A stretch of DNA of 64,000 bases from Euborellia annulipes (GCA_023213315.1 JAKCPI010002519.1:1-64000), one strand, 5' to 3'. Counted from the stretch's first letter, positions 42,798 to 53,984 are shown. The notes: generated by a model not told the origin, from the letters alone. A program made the numbers and translations.

Positions 42798-43670
42798 CTT
42801 TCTCTTATCTATGTATATATGTAATATATATATAGAGAGAAAGTATTGAATTGCCCTCGGGGCATCGCGTAGAGGTTAGCGTGCTAACCTCGTATACCAA
42901 ACGTCGCGGGTTCGGACCCCAGGCAGTCCGATGATTTTATTTAAGCCAATTGGATACCAAATGGCTTAAATAAGAATGCCTGGACCCCTATATGTATATT
43001 TATATAATAACGGTTATCGTCTAAAGTCTTAAATGGCCTGAGTTGCCGAAAAGACTGTGTGAATGTGTGTGTGAGTGTGAATGAGAAAAAAGTGTGAATG
43101 TTCAAAAAAAAAAAAAAAAAAAAGTATTGAATTCATGTCAAAAATTCGATGTCGAGATTTTGATGGATATACACGTTTTGAGGTCCACTGAATCCAAAAA
43201 AGTGGTTTTCGCGACATGGTCTGTCTGTGGGTGGGTGTGGTGTGTGTTCAATTTTAAGCATGAAGGAATTGAGCTATGAGGTTGAAATTTTATATTTAAG
43301 TTAAACACCCCCGGGACCGGAAAAATAAGCTTTTAATCAAAATCGGCCAAAGAGTACCAGTACTTTACTGATGTACTTTTTCAGTTTTTTTCGATTTTCT
43401 CAAAATTTGCTCCAACGATTTTTGAATAAAATTCAAAAATCAATTATTTTTTAGATGCTCTTTAAAATGTATATTCTCATTTTGCAATTGAAATCTTCTG
43501 AAGACCACTTTACTCTTGTACTACATAGAAAAGATAGGAGAAGTGGTTGCAATGGTAACAAAATATAAATATTTTCCCATACTTAAAGGAAACTGGCGCA
43601 CAGCACACAACTTTCTCTTACCTTCGGTAATCGAAAGTTGTGTTCTGTGCTTGTCACACCAGATTTTTTT
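42798..43670 (+). mobile_element. R1 copy with a SINE-1 insertion and flipped end hairpin
   Basis: Left hairpin TACTTTCTCTTATCT, then SINE-1 at 42853-43121, then the normal R1 body. The right hairpin at 43593-43670 reads CTGGCGCACAGCAC ... GCTTGTCACACCAGATTT, i.e. in the orientation expected for a minus-strand copy, and its outer half plus the preceding ~70 bp are gone. Confidence 0.9.
42853..43121 (+). mobile_element. SINE-1 inside R1, with 12-bp target duplication
   Basis: GCCCTCGGGGCATCGCGTAG head, GGGTTCGGACCCC B box, GTGTGAGTGTGAATGAG tail, poly(A). AAGTATTGAATT occurs at 42841-42852 and again at 43122-43133, showing clean insertion into R1. Confidence 0.95.
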
Positions 43671-44619
43671 ATATTGTTTTTCAATATAAATATGGCCTTG
43701 TAAGTTTAAGAATATTTTTTAATAAAAAACAAATATTAAAAGAAGTTATAATTATTTTCTAAATGTTCCGGATAATCTCTGCTCTACCGTTCCCAAGAGC
43801 AAAAAAAAGTCAAATAGAAAAAAAATTATTTTAAAATTTAGAAAATTTTACATTCATGAAGAATACTTTTATCTACAAAAAATTAAATCCTGTGTGTGTG
43901 TGTGTGGACACTTTTGACCATGAAGGGAATGAGCTAGGGCTACAAGATTGATTTTGAATATATAACGAAAGTTAACAGGTATATATTACCCTTATAATTG
44001 GCTTTTGTAATAAAAAATAACGCAACTTTTAAATTTTCGGACAATGTAAAATTGCCAATATTATCGTCACGATTTTTTTTTATTGGCTGACTTCATTAGC
44101 TAGGCCCTTTGGTAACAAAGTTCCTCCCCTCTCTTTAGCATTCTTGACAAACTCCTTATCTGTTCAGCCCTTCCCCCTCCTACCTACTTGATCTTTTCAA
44201 TGATAATAAGGCCCGACAGACACAAGAGAGGACTTTAAAAAAGGATTCCCAAACGAGCACCGTTCAATTCTTTCATTTGCTTTTACAAATCGAAATCCCT
44301 AAAACCTTTAAAAAAAAAAAAATGGACGAATATCTCTTTCGTTATCCTTATCTGGCTTTTATTCTTTATAAAATTATCTTACTTTTATTTTTATTCTCAC
44401 TTTATTTTTTTTTTCTTCTTTTAAAGATATTACAGAGTTGGATTTTTATCTTTTGTTTAAAACAATCCTCAAACTAAATTATCAAGCAATCAATAAAAAA
44501 AATTTTGTTATCTTTTTAAAAATCGAAAGTGGATTACGCGACGAAATGGATTCTTCATTTGGATTAAAACTTTCTTTATTACTAGATATTAATACAGAAA
44601 GTATTATATTTTCTAGTTA
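43671..44619. other. Intergenic with an R1-derived fragment
   Basis: 43888-44010 has a TG tract then GACCATGAAGGGAATGAGCT and AACGAAAGTTAACAGG, a diverged R1 fragment. 44100-44260 is less AT-rich (CCCTTCCCCCTCCTACC) without a clear ORF. Confidence 0.4.
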
Positions 44620-44911
44620 AAAAAATCTGGTGTGGCAATCATGAGCGTAACTAGGGGTGTGTCGACCCCCCCCCCCCCCAGAAGGCTCGTGCCCTCCCCC
44701 AGAAAGCTCCCTGTCCCAAGAAAAATTGACAAAATATTTTTTCAATTTTTAATCAAAAACGTTAGAGCCAATTTTGAGAAAATCGAAAAAAAAAACAAAT
44801 AAAGTACTAGTACTTTTTGGCTGATTTTGTTCAATAGCCTAGCCAAACTGTCCGGGAGGGTACCTAACTTAAATATAAAATTTCAAACTCGTAGCTCATT
44901 TTCTTCATACC
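44620..44911 (-). mobile_element. R1 remnant broken by a MITE
   Basis: 44620-44639 is the hairpin edge AAAAAATCTGGTGTGGCAAT. A MITE follows, then R1 body from AATCAAAAACGTTAGAGCC to CATACCATAAAC. The large middle part is deleted. Confidence 0.78.
44640..44735. mobile_element. MITE with CATGAGCGTAACTAG end, partial
   Basis: Starts CATGAGCGTAACTAGG, has a C13 tract, AGAAGGCTC and CCCAAGAAAAATTGACAA, as in 12286-12404. The right end is lost. Confidence 0.75.
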
Positions 44912-44917
44912 ATAAAC

Positions 44918-45035
44918 CAGTGCTTTCCAAACTTATTTAACGCGCCACCCTTAAAAATATTTAATCGCATGTCGCCTCCTCCCCCTCTCCCATTTTATAA
45001 AATAATACAAACAAAAATTTTTATTTATAAAAAAT
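44918..45035. mobile_element. hAT-like transposon end fragment
   Basis: CAGTGCTTTCCAAACTTATT then ACGCGCCACCC and CATGTCGCCTCC resembles hAT ends of the CAGTGNTTCCCAAC type. Only one end is visible. Confidence 0.45.
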
Positions 45036-45132
45036 TCATTATATAAAAAAAGAAATATATCGAGTTAGAAATCTAAATGTTTATATCATTCAAAAACCTG
45101 TGAAACCTCACATGTATTAAAAATTTCAATTT

Positions 45133-45793
45133 AAAAAATCTGGTGTGACTGGCGCACAGCACACAACTTTCACTTACCTTCGGTAATCGAAAGTTGAGTT
45201 CTGTGCTTGCCACACCAGATTTTTTGTGTCGACATGTATTTAGTTTCCGACAGTACGGTACATTCGATTTTCTAGATGTAAAATTTATAAGTAGGCCTAT
45301 GTGAAAATATTTATATTTTGATACCATGACAACCATTTCTCCTATCTTTTCTTTTGGACTACAAGAGTAAAGTGGTCTTCAGAAGATTTCAATGACAAAA
45401 TGAGAATATACATTTTAAAGAGAATCTAAAAAATGATTGATTTTTGATTTTAAAAAAAAAATCGTTGGAGCGAATTTAGAGAAAATCGAAAAAAACTGAA
45501 AAAGTGCATCAGTAAAGTACTAGGACTCTTTGGCCGATTTTGATTAACAGCTTCTTGTCACGTCGCAGGGGGGTGCCTAACTTAAATATAAAATCTCAAC
45601 CTCATTGCTCTTTTCGTTCTTGAGATATTTTGTTCACAAACACACACACAGACCATGTCGCGTAAACCACTTTTTTGGATTCAGGTGACCTCAAAACGTG
45701 TATATCGGTCAAAATCTCGACATCGAATTTTTGACATGAATTCAATACTTCTCTCTATATATTAACATAATTATAGAGGCAAGAGAAAGTAAA
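45133..45793 (-). mobile_element. R1 copy, full length
   Basis: From AAAAAATCTGGTGTGACTGG through the full right hairpin, body, ACACACAGACC microsatellite and left hairpin to GGCAAGAGAAAGTA. Confidence 0.95.
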
Positions 45794-46674
45794 ATATGTT
45801 GCAGGACAAACCAATACCACTTTCCCTTCAAACTATTTATTTTATTTATTTTTATTTATTATTATATTTATAAATTCCTTTAGACTAGTCCGGGGCCTCC
45901 CTAGGGAGTCGGGCCTCACAGTTCCAAACTTGTTTTCTTTCATAATTTGCTTTTAAATAGATCAGTCGCTAATTGTTTTAATACGCTTTAATCTTCTCGA
46001 TTAAAAACATAATAAATTAGCTAAATCACGAATAAATTATCTTTCGTATGGAATTGGTTTAAAATCAATTTTTTAAAAATTACTGTTCTTCCTTTCCTTT
46101 TTTTCACTCTTTTGTAAAGACAGTAATTCAGTCCAATATCCTATATTAAGAAAGAGGGACTAAAAGCAATAGGAAAGGAATTATAAAACGGGCCCAAAGA
46201 GAGTGAATAAGAAAAAAAAGGGCATAAAAAAGATGGTTAGAGAAGATAAGGTAGGAAGGAAAGCTTTTAAGGCTGATGATGGATTTCTCTATTCTGTTGA
46301 TGGCTCCTCCGCAGATAAACTCCGGACACGGGGGTATTAATTGGCTTATCATTATTATTTTGAAGAAAAAAACTCTTTCTTAAGTTAATTATCAAAATAA
46401 AATACAATGTAAAAATTGAGTTTTTTTTTTCTCTTTGAAAATTATATATGGCGCATTAATTTGGCTCAAACAATAGTTAGTTCATGTCAAGTAAAATCAT
46501 CAAGCTATGTAACCTATTGTCTCAGATTTGTATGAAATTTCTTTTATTTGTTGCTTTAACCATCTTTATTAAACATGAAAAATTTTATTATAATATTTAA
46601 AATACTTGTTGAGAAAAAAAATCTTAAAGTTGGTACAAATTAGTATATGTAGTAGGCTACTTCCAAGAGTCAAA

Positions 46675-46678
<4 letters not shown>
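45794..46678. other. Intergenic stretch
   Basis: A small GC-rich palindrome (GGCCTCCCTAGGGAGTCGGGCC) near 45893-45914 follows an ATTT-rich tract. A 68-codon minus frame at 46146-46352 is not supported. Nothing else recognised. Confidence 0.4.
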
Positions 46679-46705
<27 letters not shown>

Positions 46706-46752
46706 AGGAATGGGTGCATAAGGTCCGAAACCTATAATGACCAGTGGTCACA
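46679..46752 (-). repeat. Retroelement 3' end with poly(T) on this strand
   Basis: T27 followed by GGAATGGGTGCATAAGGTCC, CCTATAATGACCAGTGGTCA. The same 3' end with poly(T) recurs at 53985-54040, so it is a poly(A)-tailed retroelement in minus orientation, strongly 5'-truncated. Confidence 0.65.
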
Positions 46753-47497
46753 TGCAGCCATGAGGAATATAAGTTTGTTTGTCCGTGTGTGTTCAATTTT
46801 ATGTATGAACGAATTGAGCTACGAATTTGAAATTTTATATTTAAATTTGGCACCCTCCTGGAGAGTGAAAACAAGCTTTTATACAAAATCGACCAAAAAT
46901 TACTAGTACTTTACTAATGCACTTTTTTAGTTTTTTCGATTTTCTCAAAATTCTCAAATTTTGATAAAAATTCAAAAATCAGTTTTCTTTTTTAGATGCT
47001 CTTTAAAATGTATATTCTCATTTTGCCATTGGAGACTACTTTATTCTTGTACTTCAGAGGAAAGATAGGAGAAATGGTTGCCATGGTAACAAAATATAAA
47101 TATTACATCGCCCTCGGGGCTTGGTTAGCGTGCTAACCTCATATACCAAACGTCGCGGGTTCGGACCCCAGGCAGTCCGATGATTTTATTTAAGCCATTT
47201 GGATACCAAATGGCTTAAATAAGAATGCCTGGTCCCCAATAATAGATAAATTCTTAAATAACGGTTATCGTCAAAGTCTTATATGGCCTAAGTGGCCGAA
47301 AAGACTGTGTGAATGTGTGTATGAATGTGAGTGTGAATGTTTAAAAAAAAAAAATTTTACATCTTGTGTTCTAATTTATCGGCGGAAACTGAATACATGT
47401 CGACACAAAAAATCTGGTGTGACAAGCACCACAACTATCGATTAAAAAGGTAAGAGAAAGTTGTGTGGTGTGCGACCTTCCCTCCATATTTTTTTAA
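46753..47497 (+). mobile_element. R1 copy, left end missing, with SINE-1 insertion
   Basis: Begins near GTGTGTGTTCAATTTTATG, continues with the full body, split by SINE-1 at 47110-47354, and ends in a degraded right hairpin. Confidence 0.87.
47110..47354 (+). mobile_element. SINE-1 inside R1
   Basis: GCCCTCGGGGCTTGGTTAGCG (A-box region shortened), GGGTTCGGACCCC, GTGTGTATGAATGTGAG and poly(A). TTACATC is repeated on both sides. Confidence 0.93.
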
Positions 47498-47723
47498 AAG
47501 GCATGCCACTTCGACTAGGAGCCTCGGAAATACAACCAATAAATACAACATTTTTACCAATTTTAAGAAATAAAATTTTGCATGCTTAATAAGGATAGTG
47601 AAAGAAACAAAAAAAAATTTCATACAGATCAGATGGTGAGTTACATGTCTGGATGATTTGACATAGAATGATCCTAAAACAATCCGAACGAAGACTGGGG
47701 GTTTTGGGAATGAAATCGCTTTA

Positions 47724-48767
47724 ATAATTGGACGTCCGTCTATTATATGAACCCTGGTATTCAATGGTGTGTCAAAGACCAAATAACGAGTTTTGAGAAA
47801 ATCAACATTAAAGTTTTTCTGATTTAAATTGTTTTTATTAGATTATATATCATTTTTTTGTCAATTGTGCAAGTAAATACTGTAATTATGGCAGATATTC
47901 ATAAATTATCTCTAAAAATATGACTAATTTAGAGAAAAAAAATAAAATATAAAAAATTATTTTTACAAAATTCTCTATGTGCGATATATATTTGTAAAAA
48001 ATGCTTCCAAGTCCCTTGGCCCATGATTAAAAAATTCTCTAAGTCCAATTATATTTGCAAAAATGCTTCAAAGTCTCTTTATATTTAATACTAGTAGCAT
48101 AGAAACTTTTTATCAAAATCACATTCATCAATTTTAAATAGTATTAATATTTTAAAATTAAATAGAAAGTGATAACAAAATTTTCTCATCAATTAATTTC
48201 CGAATAAATAGCTTGGAAACAGTAAATCAAAGTTATAATAATGAAATAGACTTAATATTACGGCCACTTCAACCTAACCTAACCTAATATTATTTATTTT
48301 GTTGTCTTTTCGAAATCGCACTGATAAGGGAAAAAAATATATATAATATTATTTGGTAAATAACTTTTTATTGGTTGTTAAAATCACACTGGTTAAAACT
48401 CAATTAAACGATATTAATTTATTGAAAATACTTAGGGCATAAACGCACAATATATCTCAAGCGTATAGTTGTTTATGATGTCTTGCACTTGACGCATAAA
48501 TGAAAAATTGTTCTTTTCAAATTAAGTATTACGAAACAACATGTTAAGTACATAAATCATTATTGAAAAATGTAAAATCCTGCATTGAAATATTGTAAAA
48601 ATAATTTTATGCTTTTACATTAAAAATAAATTTTTTTAGGACATATTTCATAAAAAATACTATTAATTAAAGCATTTGAAACAATATTCCATGCTTAACT
48701 AAATTTTGAATTTTTTGGTCTTTGACACACCATTGAATAACAGGGTTCATATATGATGGACTGACGA
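47724..48767. mobile_element. R4 TIR element, ~1 kb copy
   Basis: Left GAACCCTGGTATTCAATGG then TGTGTCAAAGACC; right GGTCTTTGACACACC then ATTGAATAACAGGGTTC. Pairing continues beyond into CGTC-GTC and ATATATGA flanks. Inside the left end GAGAAAATCAACATTAAAG and inside the right end GGACATATTTCATAAAAA match R4 copies at 60077-60312 and 61783-61930. The interior holds CCTAA repeats at 48271-48287 and no transposase. Confidence 0.8.
48271..48287. repeat. Telomere-like CCTAA run
   Basis: AACCTAACCTAACCTAA, three units of the arthropod telomere repeat, inside R4. Confidence 0.6.
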
Positions 48768-49286
48768 TTTCAGTTGGAGAAGACTTAATTGAACTAGCAA
48801 GAAATTCTACTAACAATAAGTGGCTAATGAAAAATACACCCTAAGGAGAGGAGTTTGTAAAATAAATAAATTTCTCAAATTTTTTGGTAATAATAGCCAA
48901 TGTAATGTGTTATAATTTCTCCAGAAAAACATTTAGAGAATATTTTGTAGATTCTTAGAGCGTTCGCTCAATAAAAAACTATTTCTCAATTTGAGGACAG
49001 TGAAATGGACCAAGAACATTAATGTCCCATCCATTTATCTGTTTTTCAAATGAAACAAGTCAAGCATACCAATTCCTATTGAATTCAACAAACAATTCAG
49101 TTTATTTGCACATTTTCTTTCAAATTAGAGTATAATATAAAATATTTGAAATATATAGGCAGAAACATAACTAGCCGAGCAGTCCGCCTTAGATGTATAG
49201 CTCGGGGGTCTTAATCATTTCGAAATTCAAATCGAGAAATTGTTTAACCAGAGCGAGACAAACTGACAGACAAATTCTTACATTAT
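48768..49286. other. AT-rich intergenic stretch
   Basis: Nothing recognised. Confidence 0.5.
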
Positions 49287-50121
49287 TACTTTCTCTTACC
49301 TCTATATTTATGTTAATATATAGTTATATATAGAAAGAAAGTAATGGATTGGATTAATGTCAAAAATTCGATGCCGAGTTTTTGATGGATATACACGTTT
49401 TGAGATCCCCTGAATCCAAAAAAAGTGGTTTTCGCGTCTGTGTGTGTGTGTGTGTGTGTGTGCGTGTGTGTGTCTGTCTGTGAACAAAATATCTCAAGAA
49501 CGGAAAGAGCTAGGAGGTTGAAATTGTATATTTAAGTTAGGCGCCCCCATGGGACGTGACACGAAGCTTTTGAACAAAATCGACCAAAGAGTACTAGTAC
49601 TTTACTAATGCGGTTTTTCAGTTTTTTTTTCGATTTTCTCTAAATTCGCTCTAACCATTTTTTTTTAATTCAAAAATCAATTATTTTTTAGATTCCCTTT
49701 AAAATGTATATTCTCATTTTGTCATTGAAATCTTCTGAATACCAATTTACTCTTGTACTCCATAGAAAAGATAGGAGAAATGGTTGCAATGGAAACAAAA
49801 TATAAATATTTTTTAAGGGTCCGGTGGCCTGGTACAATGGACAGCACGCCTATGCCCCGGAAAGGCGGAGATCCTGGGTTCGATTCCCGGGGGCCATGGG
49901 ATGTTTGGCCTCACCAATAAATAACACTCACACCTTTGTTAGATATATAAATTTTTTCACATATAAATTTTACAACTTGAAAATCGAATGTACCGTACTG
50001 TCGGAAACTAAATACATGTCGACACAAAAATCTGGTGTGACAAGCACAGAACACAACTTTCGATTACCGAAGGTAAGAAAAAGTTGTGTGCTGTGCGCCA
50101 GTCACACCAGATTTTTTTTCT
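49287..50121 (+). mobile_element. R1 copy, full length, with a tRNA-like insertion
   Basis: Left hairpin, long (TG)n tract at about 49439-49483, full body, then a ~140-bp tRNA-like insertion (about 49815-49955) in the AAATATAAATATTTT region, then the intact right hairpin to GTCACACCAGATTTTTT. Confidence 0.93.
49825..49896 (+). repeat. tRNA-like sequence with enlarged anticodon loop (SINE-3 head)
   Basis: 72 nt with acceptor-like ends TGGCCT and GGGGCCA, D-arm-like GTACAATGGACAGC (A box), anticodon-like stem CGCCT/AGGCG and T-arm GGGTTCGATTCCC (B box). The loop in the anticodon stem is 11 nt rather than 7, so it is not a working tRNA. It is followed by TTTGGCCTCACCAATAAATA and an A/T-rich end, and its T-arm half recurs at 16236-16282. 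Best read as a tRNA-derived SINE or tRNA pseudogene. Confidence 0.65.
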
Positions 50122-50932
50122 ATGAAAGCATTTATCGAGTGTGTTAGGCGAACAAACATTTATTTTTTAATAATTTTTTTTTTTTTTAATAAATAATTAA
50201 ATGAATCCTAAAAGGTTCCGGATTTTGTCAAAAACAAAGAATTCAAAAGCCTAAAGGAATCTTGAGCCGAAATAGCTAATCTAAGAGAATCTTTTGATCT
50301 TTTCTAAAAGGAAAAGAAAGAAGAAATAAAAAAAAGAGAGACTCGGATGAGATTTTCGAACTTGGTCTAATTATAAAAGACATGACAAATAACTTGAAAA
50401 GTGAGAATTCTTAAGCGTTCATTTCTCTTTCGGAAGTCTCCGAACATCTCAATTAACCAAAGAACATAATTTGAATAAGTTTAACAGAAAATGAGAAACG
50501 TCAGAATACTATTTGTTCTTCTCTCTCGCTTTCTCTTTCTTTAAAAAAAATTTAGTTGACAAAATGCTTTAATTAAATTCACTGGGTTTGAAAAATTCTT
50601 TAAAAATATTTGTGGATATTATATTTCCTCTTATGGAGGTAGTATTTAAAGAAGTTAAAAAAAAAAAACACCAACGCTTTTAATTAAATTTCAGGATTAA
50701 TATATAATAGTTTAACAAAACACTTCTAAAGAAACTCTCTAAAGGAGATGAAAATTTTTCTCTCTGTTTTTATGAGAAGTTAATGAGTGAAATTTTAATG
50801 AAGACTTGAATCGTATATCAAAGTTCAGAGGAAATTTTTATATATGTTAAAAATTGATGATGACACACACACTTGATTGGACAAGTTTTTCTTTGGTTAT
50901 AATTATGTTAAGGTTGTTCGGACAGTACCCCG
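50122..50932. other. AT-rich intergenic stretch
   Basis: No gene recognised; CT-rich tract near 50519-50541. Confidence 0.5.
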
Positions 50933-50935
50933 TAA

Positions 50936-51225
50936 GGGAGCGTACAAGTATTACGTAACGCAATTTTTGAAGATTTTTGACCCCCCCCCCCTCCCCTCCC
51001 ATGTAACGCGCCGTAACATTTTTCTGGACCCCCCCCCCCAGACGATACGTAACGCTCATTTTTATCTAAAAGTCACAATTATGTTGAGCAAAGTACCGGA
51101 AAGTCGCTAAAATACCAGTTACGTAAAGCGTGGTTCAACCCCCCTCCCCCTTGTAACGCATGGTAATGTTTTATGAGACCCCCTCCCCCCTCCCGAATTG
51201 CGTTACGTAATACTTGTACGCTCCC
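50936..51225. mobile_element. PIF/Harbinger-type MITE, copy 1
   Basis: Ends GGGAGCGTACAAGTATTACG and CGTAATACTTGTACGCTCCC, flanked by TAA (50933-50935, 51226-51228), a Harbinger-style 3-bp duplication. Interior has several TTACGTAACG-like palindromes and C-rich tracts. Open frames on both strands follow from the palindromic structure. Confidence 0.88.
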
Positions 51226-51358
51226 TAAGTCATAATAGAAACTACTTTTTTTTTTTAAATAAAATTAAAAATTTGAATGCCTAAATTCATTATTATAATT
51301 TAGTCGTGATCTATCATACAGTAGTTTATAATTGGATTAAGCTAATAATTTAAGTACA

Positions 51359-51628
51359 CAGTAAAATACTAGTACTCTTTGGCCGATTTTGTTCAAAAGC
51401 TTCGTGTCACGTTCCAGGGGGATGCCTAACTTAAATATAAAATTTCAACTTCCTAGCTCTTTTCATTCTTGATATATTTTGTTCACAGACAGATGTTGAG
51501 AAAACAACTTTTTTGGATTCAGGGATCCTCAAAACGTGTATATCCATCAAAATCTCGACATCGAATTTTTGACATAAATCAAATACTTCCTCTATATATT
51601 AACATATATAGAGGTAAGAGAAAGTAAT
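51359..51628 (-). mobile_element. R1 copy, right half missing
   Basis: From CAGTAAAATACTAGTACTC to GAGGTAAGAGAAAGTAA. The hairpin end and half the body are absent. Confidence 0.88.
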
Positions 51629-51874
51629 AGTGTGCCTGGATCACATGATTTAGGGAGCGTACAAGTATTACGTAACGCAATTTTTGAAGATTTTTGACTC
51701 CCCCTCCCCCCATGTAACGCGCCGTAATATTTTTCAGGACCCTCCCCCCTAGACGTTACGTAACGCTCAAGTGGCCATTTTTATCTAAAAAACAATTATG
51801 TTGCGCAAAGTACCGGAAAGTCGCTAAAATACCAGTTACGTAACGCGTTATTCAACCCCCCTCCCCCTTGTAAC

Positions 51875-52319
51875 CAAGCGCGGATACAAGGGGGAGGGGT
51901 AAAGTGGGTAATTACCCCCCCCCCCCGAGATTTGAAAAAATACTTTAAAAAAAAAAATTATTTTTAATGTAAAATTTTAAAAATGAATACTTAAAAATTA
52001 GATTTGTATTAAATACAAATCAAATTTTAACGGAAGCGGGAAAATTTTGTTTACGGACGGGGGGAATGTTCTGCGGGCGGCAAAAATTTTTTTGTCCGGA
52101 AAACTTTGGTTCCGCGAAAAAAAAATTTTTCGCAGAAAAATTTTTGAGATCAGTCCCCCCCCCCCAAAAAATGTCTATATACGCCCCTGGTGTATTTATA
52201 TTCTGTCAAACAACTACAGAATGCGCCTTTAAATTACCGAAATAAAGAAAAAATAGTGAGCTGTGCGACCAATCACACCAGATTACCCCCTCCGAGAAAC
52301 ACCTCTGAATCCGCCCTTG
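51875..52319. mobile_element. R2 hAT-type MITE nested in Harbinger MITE
   Basis: Ends CAAGCGCGGATAC and GAATCCGCCCTTG with perfect 8-bp CTTGTAAC on both sides (51867-51874, 52320-52327). Shares its interior with 8348-9306 but lacks R1. Confidence 0.9.
52022..52193 (-). mobile_element. Third-level insert: fragment of the 53505 hAT MITE family
   Basis: Ends ATGTCTATATACGCCCCTG, the inverse of the CAGGGGCGTATATAGA end at 53505. The other end blends into TACAAATCAAATTTTAACGG. Contains GGTTCCGCG and GCGGGCGGCAAAAA as in 12504-13162. Confidence 0.6.
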
Positions 52320-52435
52320 CTTGTAACGCATAGTAACGTTGTACGAGACCCCCCCTCCTAAATTGTGTTACGTACTTGTACGCTCCTTTACATGAATGGT
52401 GAAATATTTTTTACCACTCTTTAAAGTCTATATGG

Positions 52436-52597
52436 CCCGGGAGCCGTGGCTCAGTGGGAAGACATTAGCCTCTCGCACCGGAGTCCCGGGTTCGCTTCCC
52501 ATCCCAAGCGAGAAAAATTTATTTCATTTGATTTGACTACAAATCATTTGAAATAAATAGGGATGGGGTCTAAATGGCCTTAGATGCCGAGAAGGAC

Positions 52598-52625
<28 letters not shown>
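52436..52625 (+). mobile_element. SINE-2, full length, inserted in an older SINE tail
   Basis: AGCCGTGGCTCAGTGGGAAG A-box region, B box GGGTTCGCTTCCC, TTTATTTCATTTG, GAAATAAATAGGGATGGG, AAATGGCCTTAGATGCCGAG, poly(A) of over 20. AAAGTCTATATGG duplicates at 52423-52435 and 52626-52638. The sequence after it (TCTCAGATGCCGAGACTTAAA) is the tail of an older related SINE. Confidence 0.95.
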
Positions 52626-52632
<7 letters not shown>

Positions 52633-52638
52633 ATATGG

Positions 52639-53327
52639 TCTCAGATGCCGAGACTTAAAAAAGAAATAGTAAAAATAATGCTTTGTGAAAAAAGTTATTA
52701 AGCTTGTTAGAGTAAATTTAGAAAATTAAAAAGTAACTTGAATCGCATTTGTTTAGATAAGAGCAATTGATTGATTGAAATTAGAAAAAAATTAATAAAT
52801 AAATTCTTAAGATGAAGATGTGAATTAATAAAAATATATTATCTAAATTAAAAGAAATGTTGATAAGGAAATAAAACTATCTAATAATTTCCTAAACGCT
52901 GTTCATTTTATTTTGATATATAATAAGGTAATAATAAATAAATGAATAAATTTCTTATTAAGGTAAGTGATAATTTAAAAGAATGAGCGTTTTTAGAATA
53001 AACCTTTTATGGAAATATAATGCAAAAGACCCTAGAAATTAAACAAGTTTTGACCTGCAGGTGAAAATGAAAGATTTTCAAACAAAATTAATGCTTTTCC
53101 TCTTTGAATGCATCAATAAGATATAAGGAATATAATTTTAGAGGTTTACTAGTTAGGCCTACTTAATTCTTTGTAAATATCCTAATGAAAATCGGAATAT
53201 GGAATTGAAATATTAGCAATTCTATTAAATAAAAAAAAAGTTTGGTTTAACGATCAGAGAGAGAGTACTAATAGTTGGCAATTACATATAAGCTTAGAAG
53301 AAATTATAATTAGTTAACAGAAATTTA
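52639..53327. other. AT-rich intergenic stretch
   Basis: After the older SINE tail, nothing recognised. Confidence 0.5.
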
Positions 53328-53453
53328 GCCCTCGGGCTTGGCGTAGTTAGTAGCGCGCCTGAATTGTATACCAAGGATCAAGAGTTCGGATCCCAGTTTT
53401 AAGCCATTTGGATACCAAATAAACCGAGTATCTTTTAAAGTCTTAAATGGCGT
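53328..53453 (+). mobile_element. SINE-1 fragment
   Basis: GCCCTCGGGCTTGGCGTAG head, AGAGTTCGGATCCC B box, ATTTGGATACCAAAT, CTTAAATGGC. Tail missing. Confidence 0.85.
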
Positions 53454-53504
53454 AAATGATTATTCAAAAAAATATTCGATTCTGTTTTTACAAGTTAGGC
53501 CTAC

Positions 53505-53761
53505 CAGGGGCGTATATAGAAATTTTTTTCGGGGGGAGCCCGAACTCAAAAATTTTTCTGAGGAAAATTTTTTTTAAGAAACTATACTTTTTTTCACACG
53601 AAATTTTTTGTGGAACATTTTTTCTATTGCGGAACCAAAGTTGTCCATCCTGCGGAAAAATTTGTTGCGCTGATGTCTGTATATCCCTATATATGTATAT
53701 GTGTTTGGGAAATTTCGGGGGGGCCCGGGCCCCCTCGGCTCCCCCCTTAAATACGCCCCTG
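53505..53761. mobile_element. hAT-type MITE with CAGGGGCGTATATAG end
   Basis: Ends CAGGGGCGTATATAGAAA and TTAAATACGCCCCTG, flanked by perfect 8-bp AGGCCTAC (53497-53504, 53762-53769). Inside: CGGGGGGAGCCCGA and GGGCCCGGGCCCCC palindromes. Confidence 0.93.
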
Positions 53762-53984
53762 AGGCCTACTGATGGATCAAGTTATCCCAGAAGTTGGACC
53801 CGATATCTCTAGTCTAATCGAGGCACCAAGGAATGATTAAGTATTCGAAGATTTACTGTTAGTACAAAGGAAACTAATAATGGTACTTGCTTGACTAGTA
53901 AAGTAATATAGTCATAATATAAATATTATTTTAATATTCTTATGCGGGATAATATGAAATCGAAGATAATTTTAATGTAAGTCT

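Larger units (their letters stand above)
51653..52387. mobile_element. PIF/Harbinger-type MITE, copy 2, host of nested inserts
   Basis: Same ends as copy 1 with TTA on both sides (51650-51652, 52388-52390). Split by R2 at 51875-52319. Confidence 0.88.

Noticed and set aside
44277..44620. Two overlapping hydrophobic open frames
   Set aside because: Phe/Leu/Ile-rich because the DNA is T-rich; no signal or family.
47435..47782. 115-codon minus-strand open frame
   Set aside because: It runs across the end of R1, unique DNA and the R4 terminus; no splice or family support.
49825..49896. Functional tRNA gene
   Set aside because: The anticodon loop is 11 nt and the unit is an insert inside a repeat; treated as a tRNA-derived element.
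50847..51110. Overlapping open frames on both strands
   Set aside because: Produced by the palindromic Harbinger MITE and its C-rich tracts.
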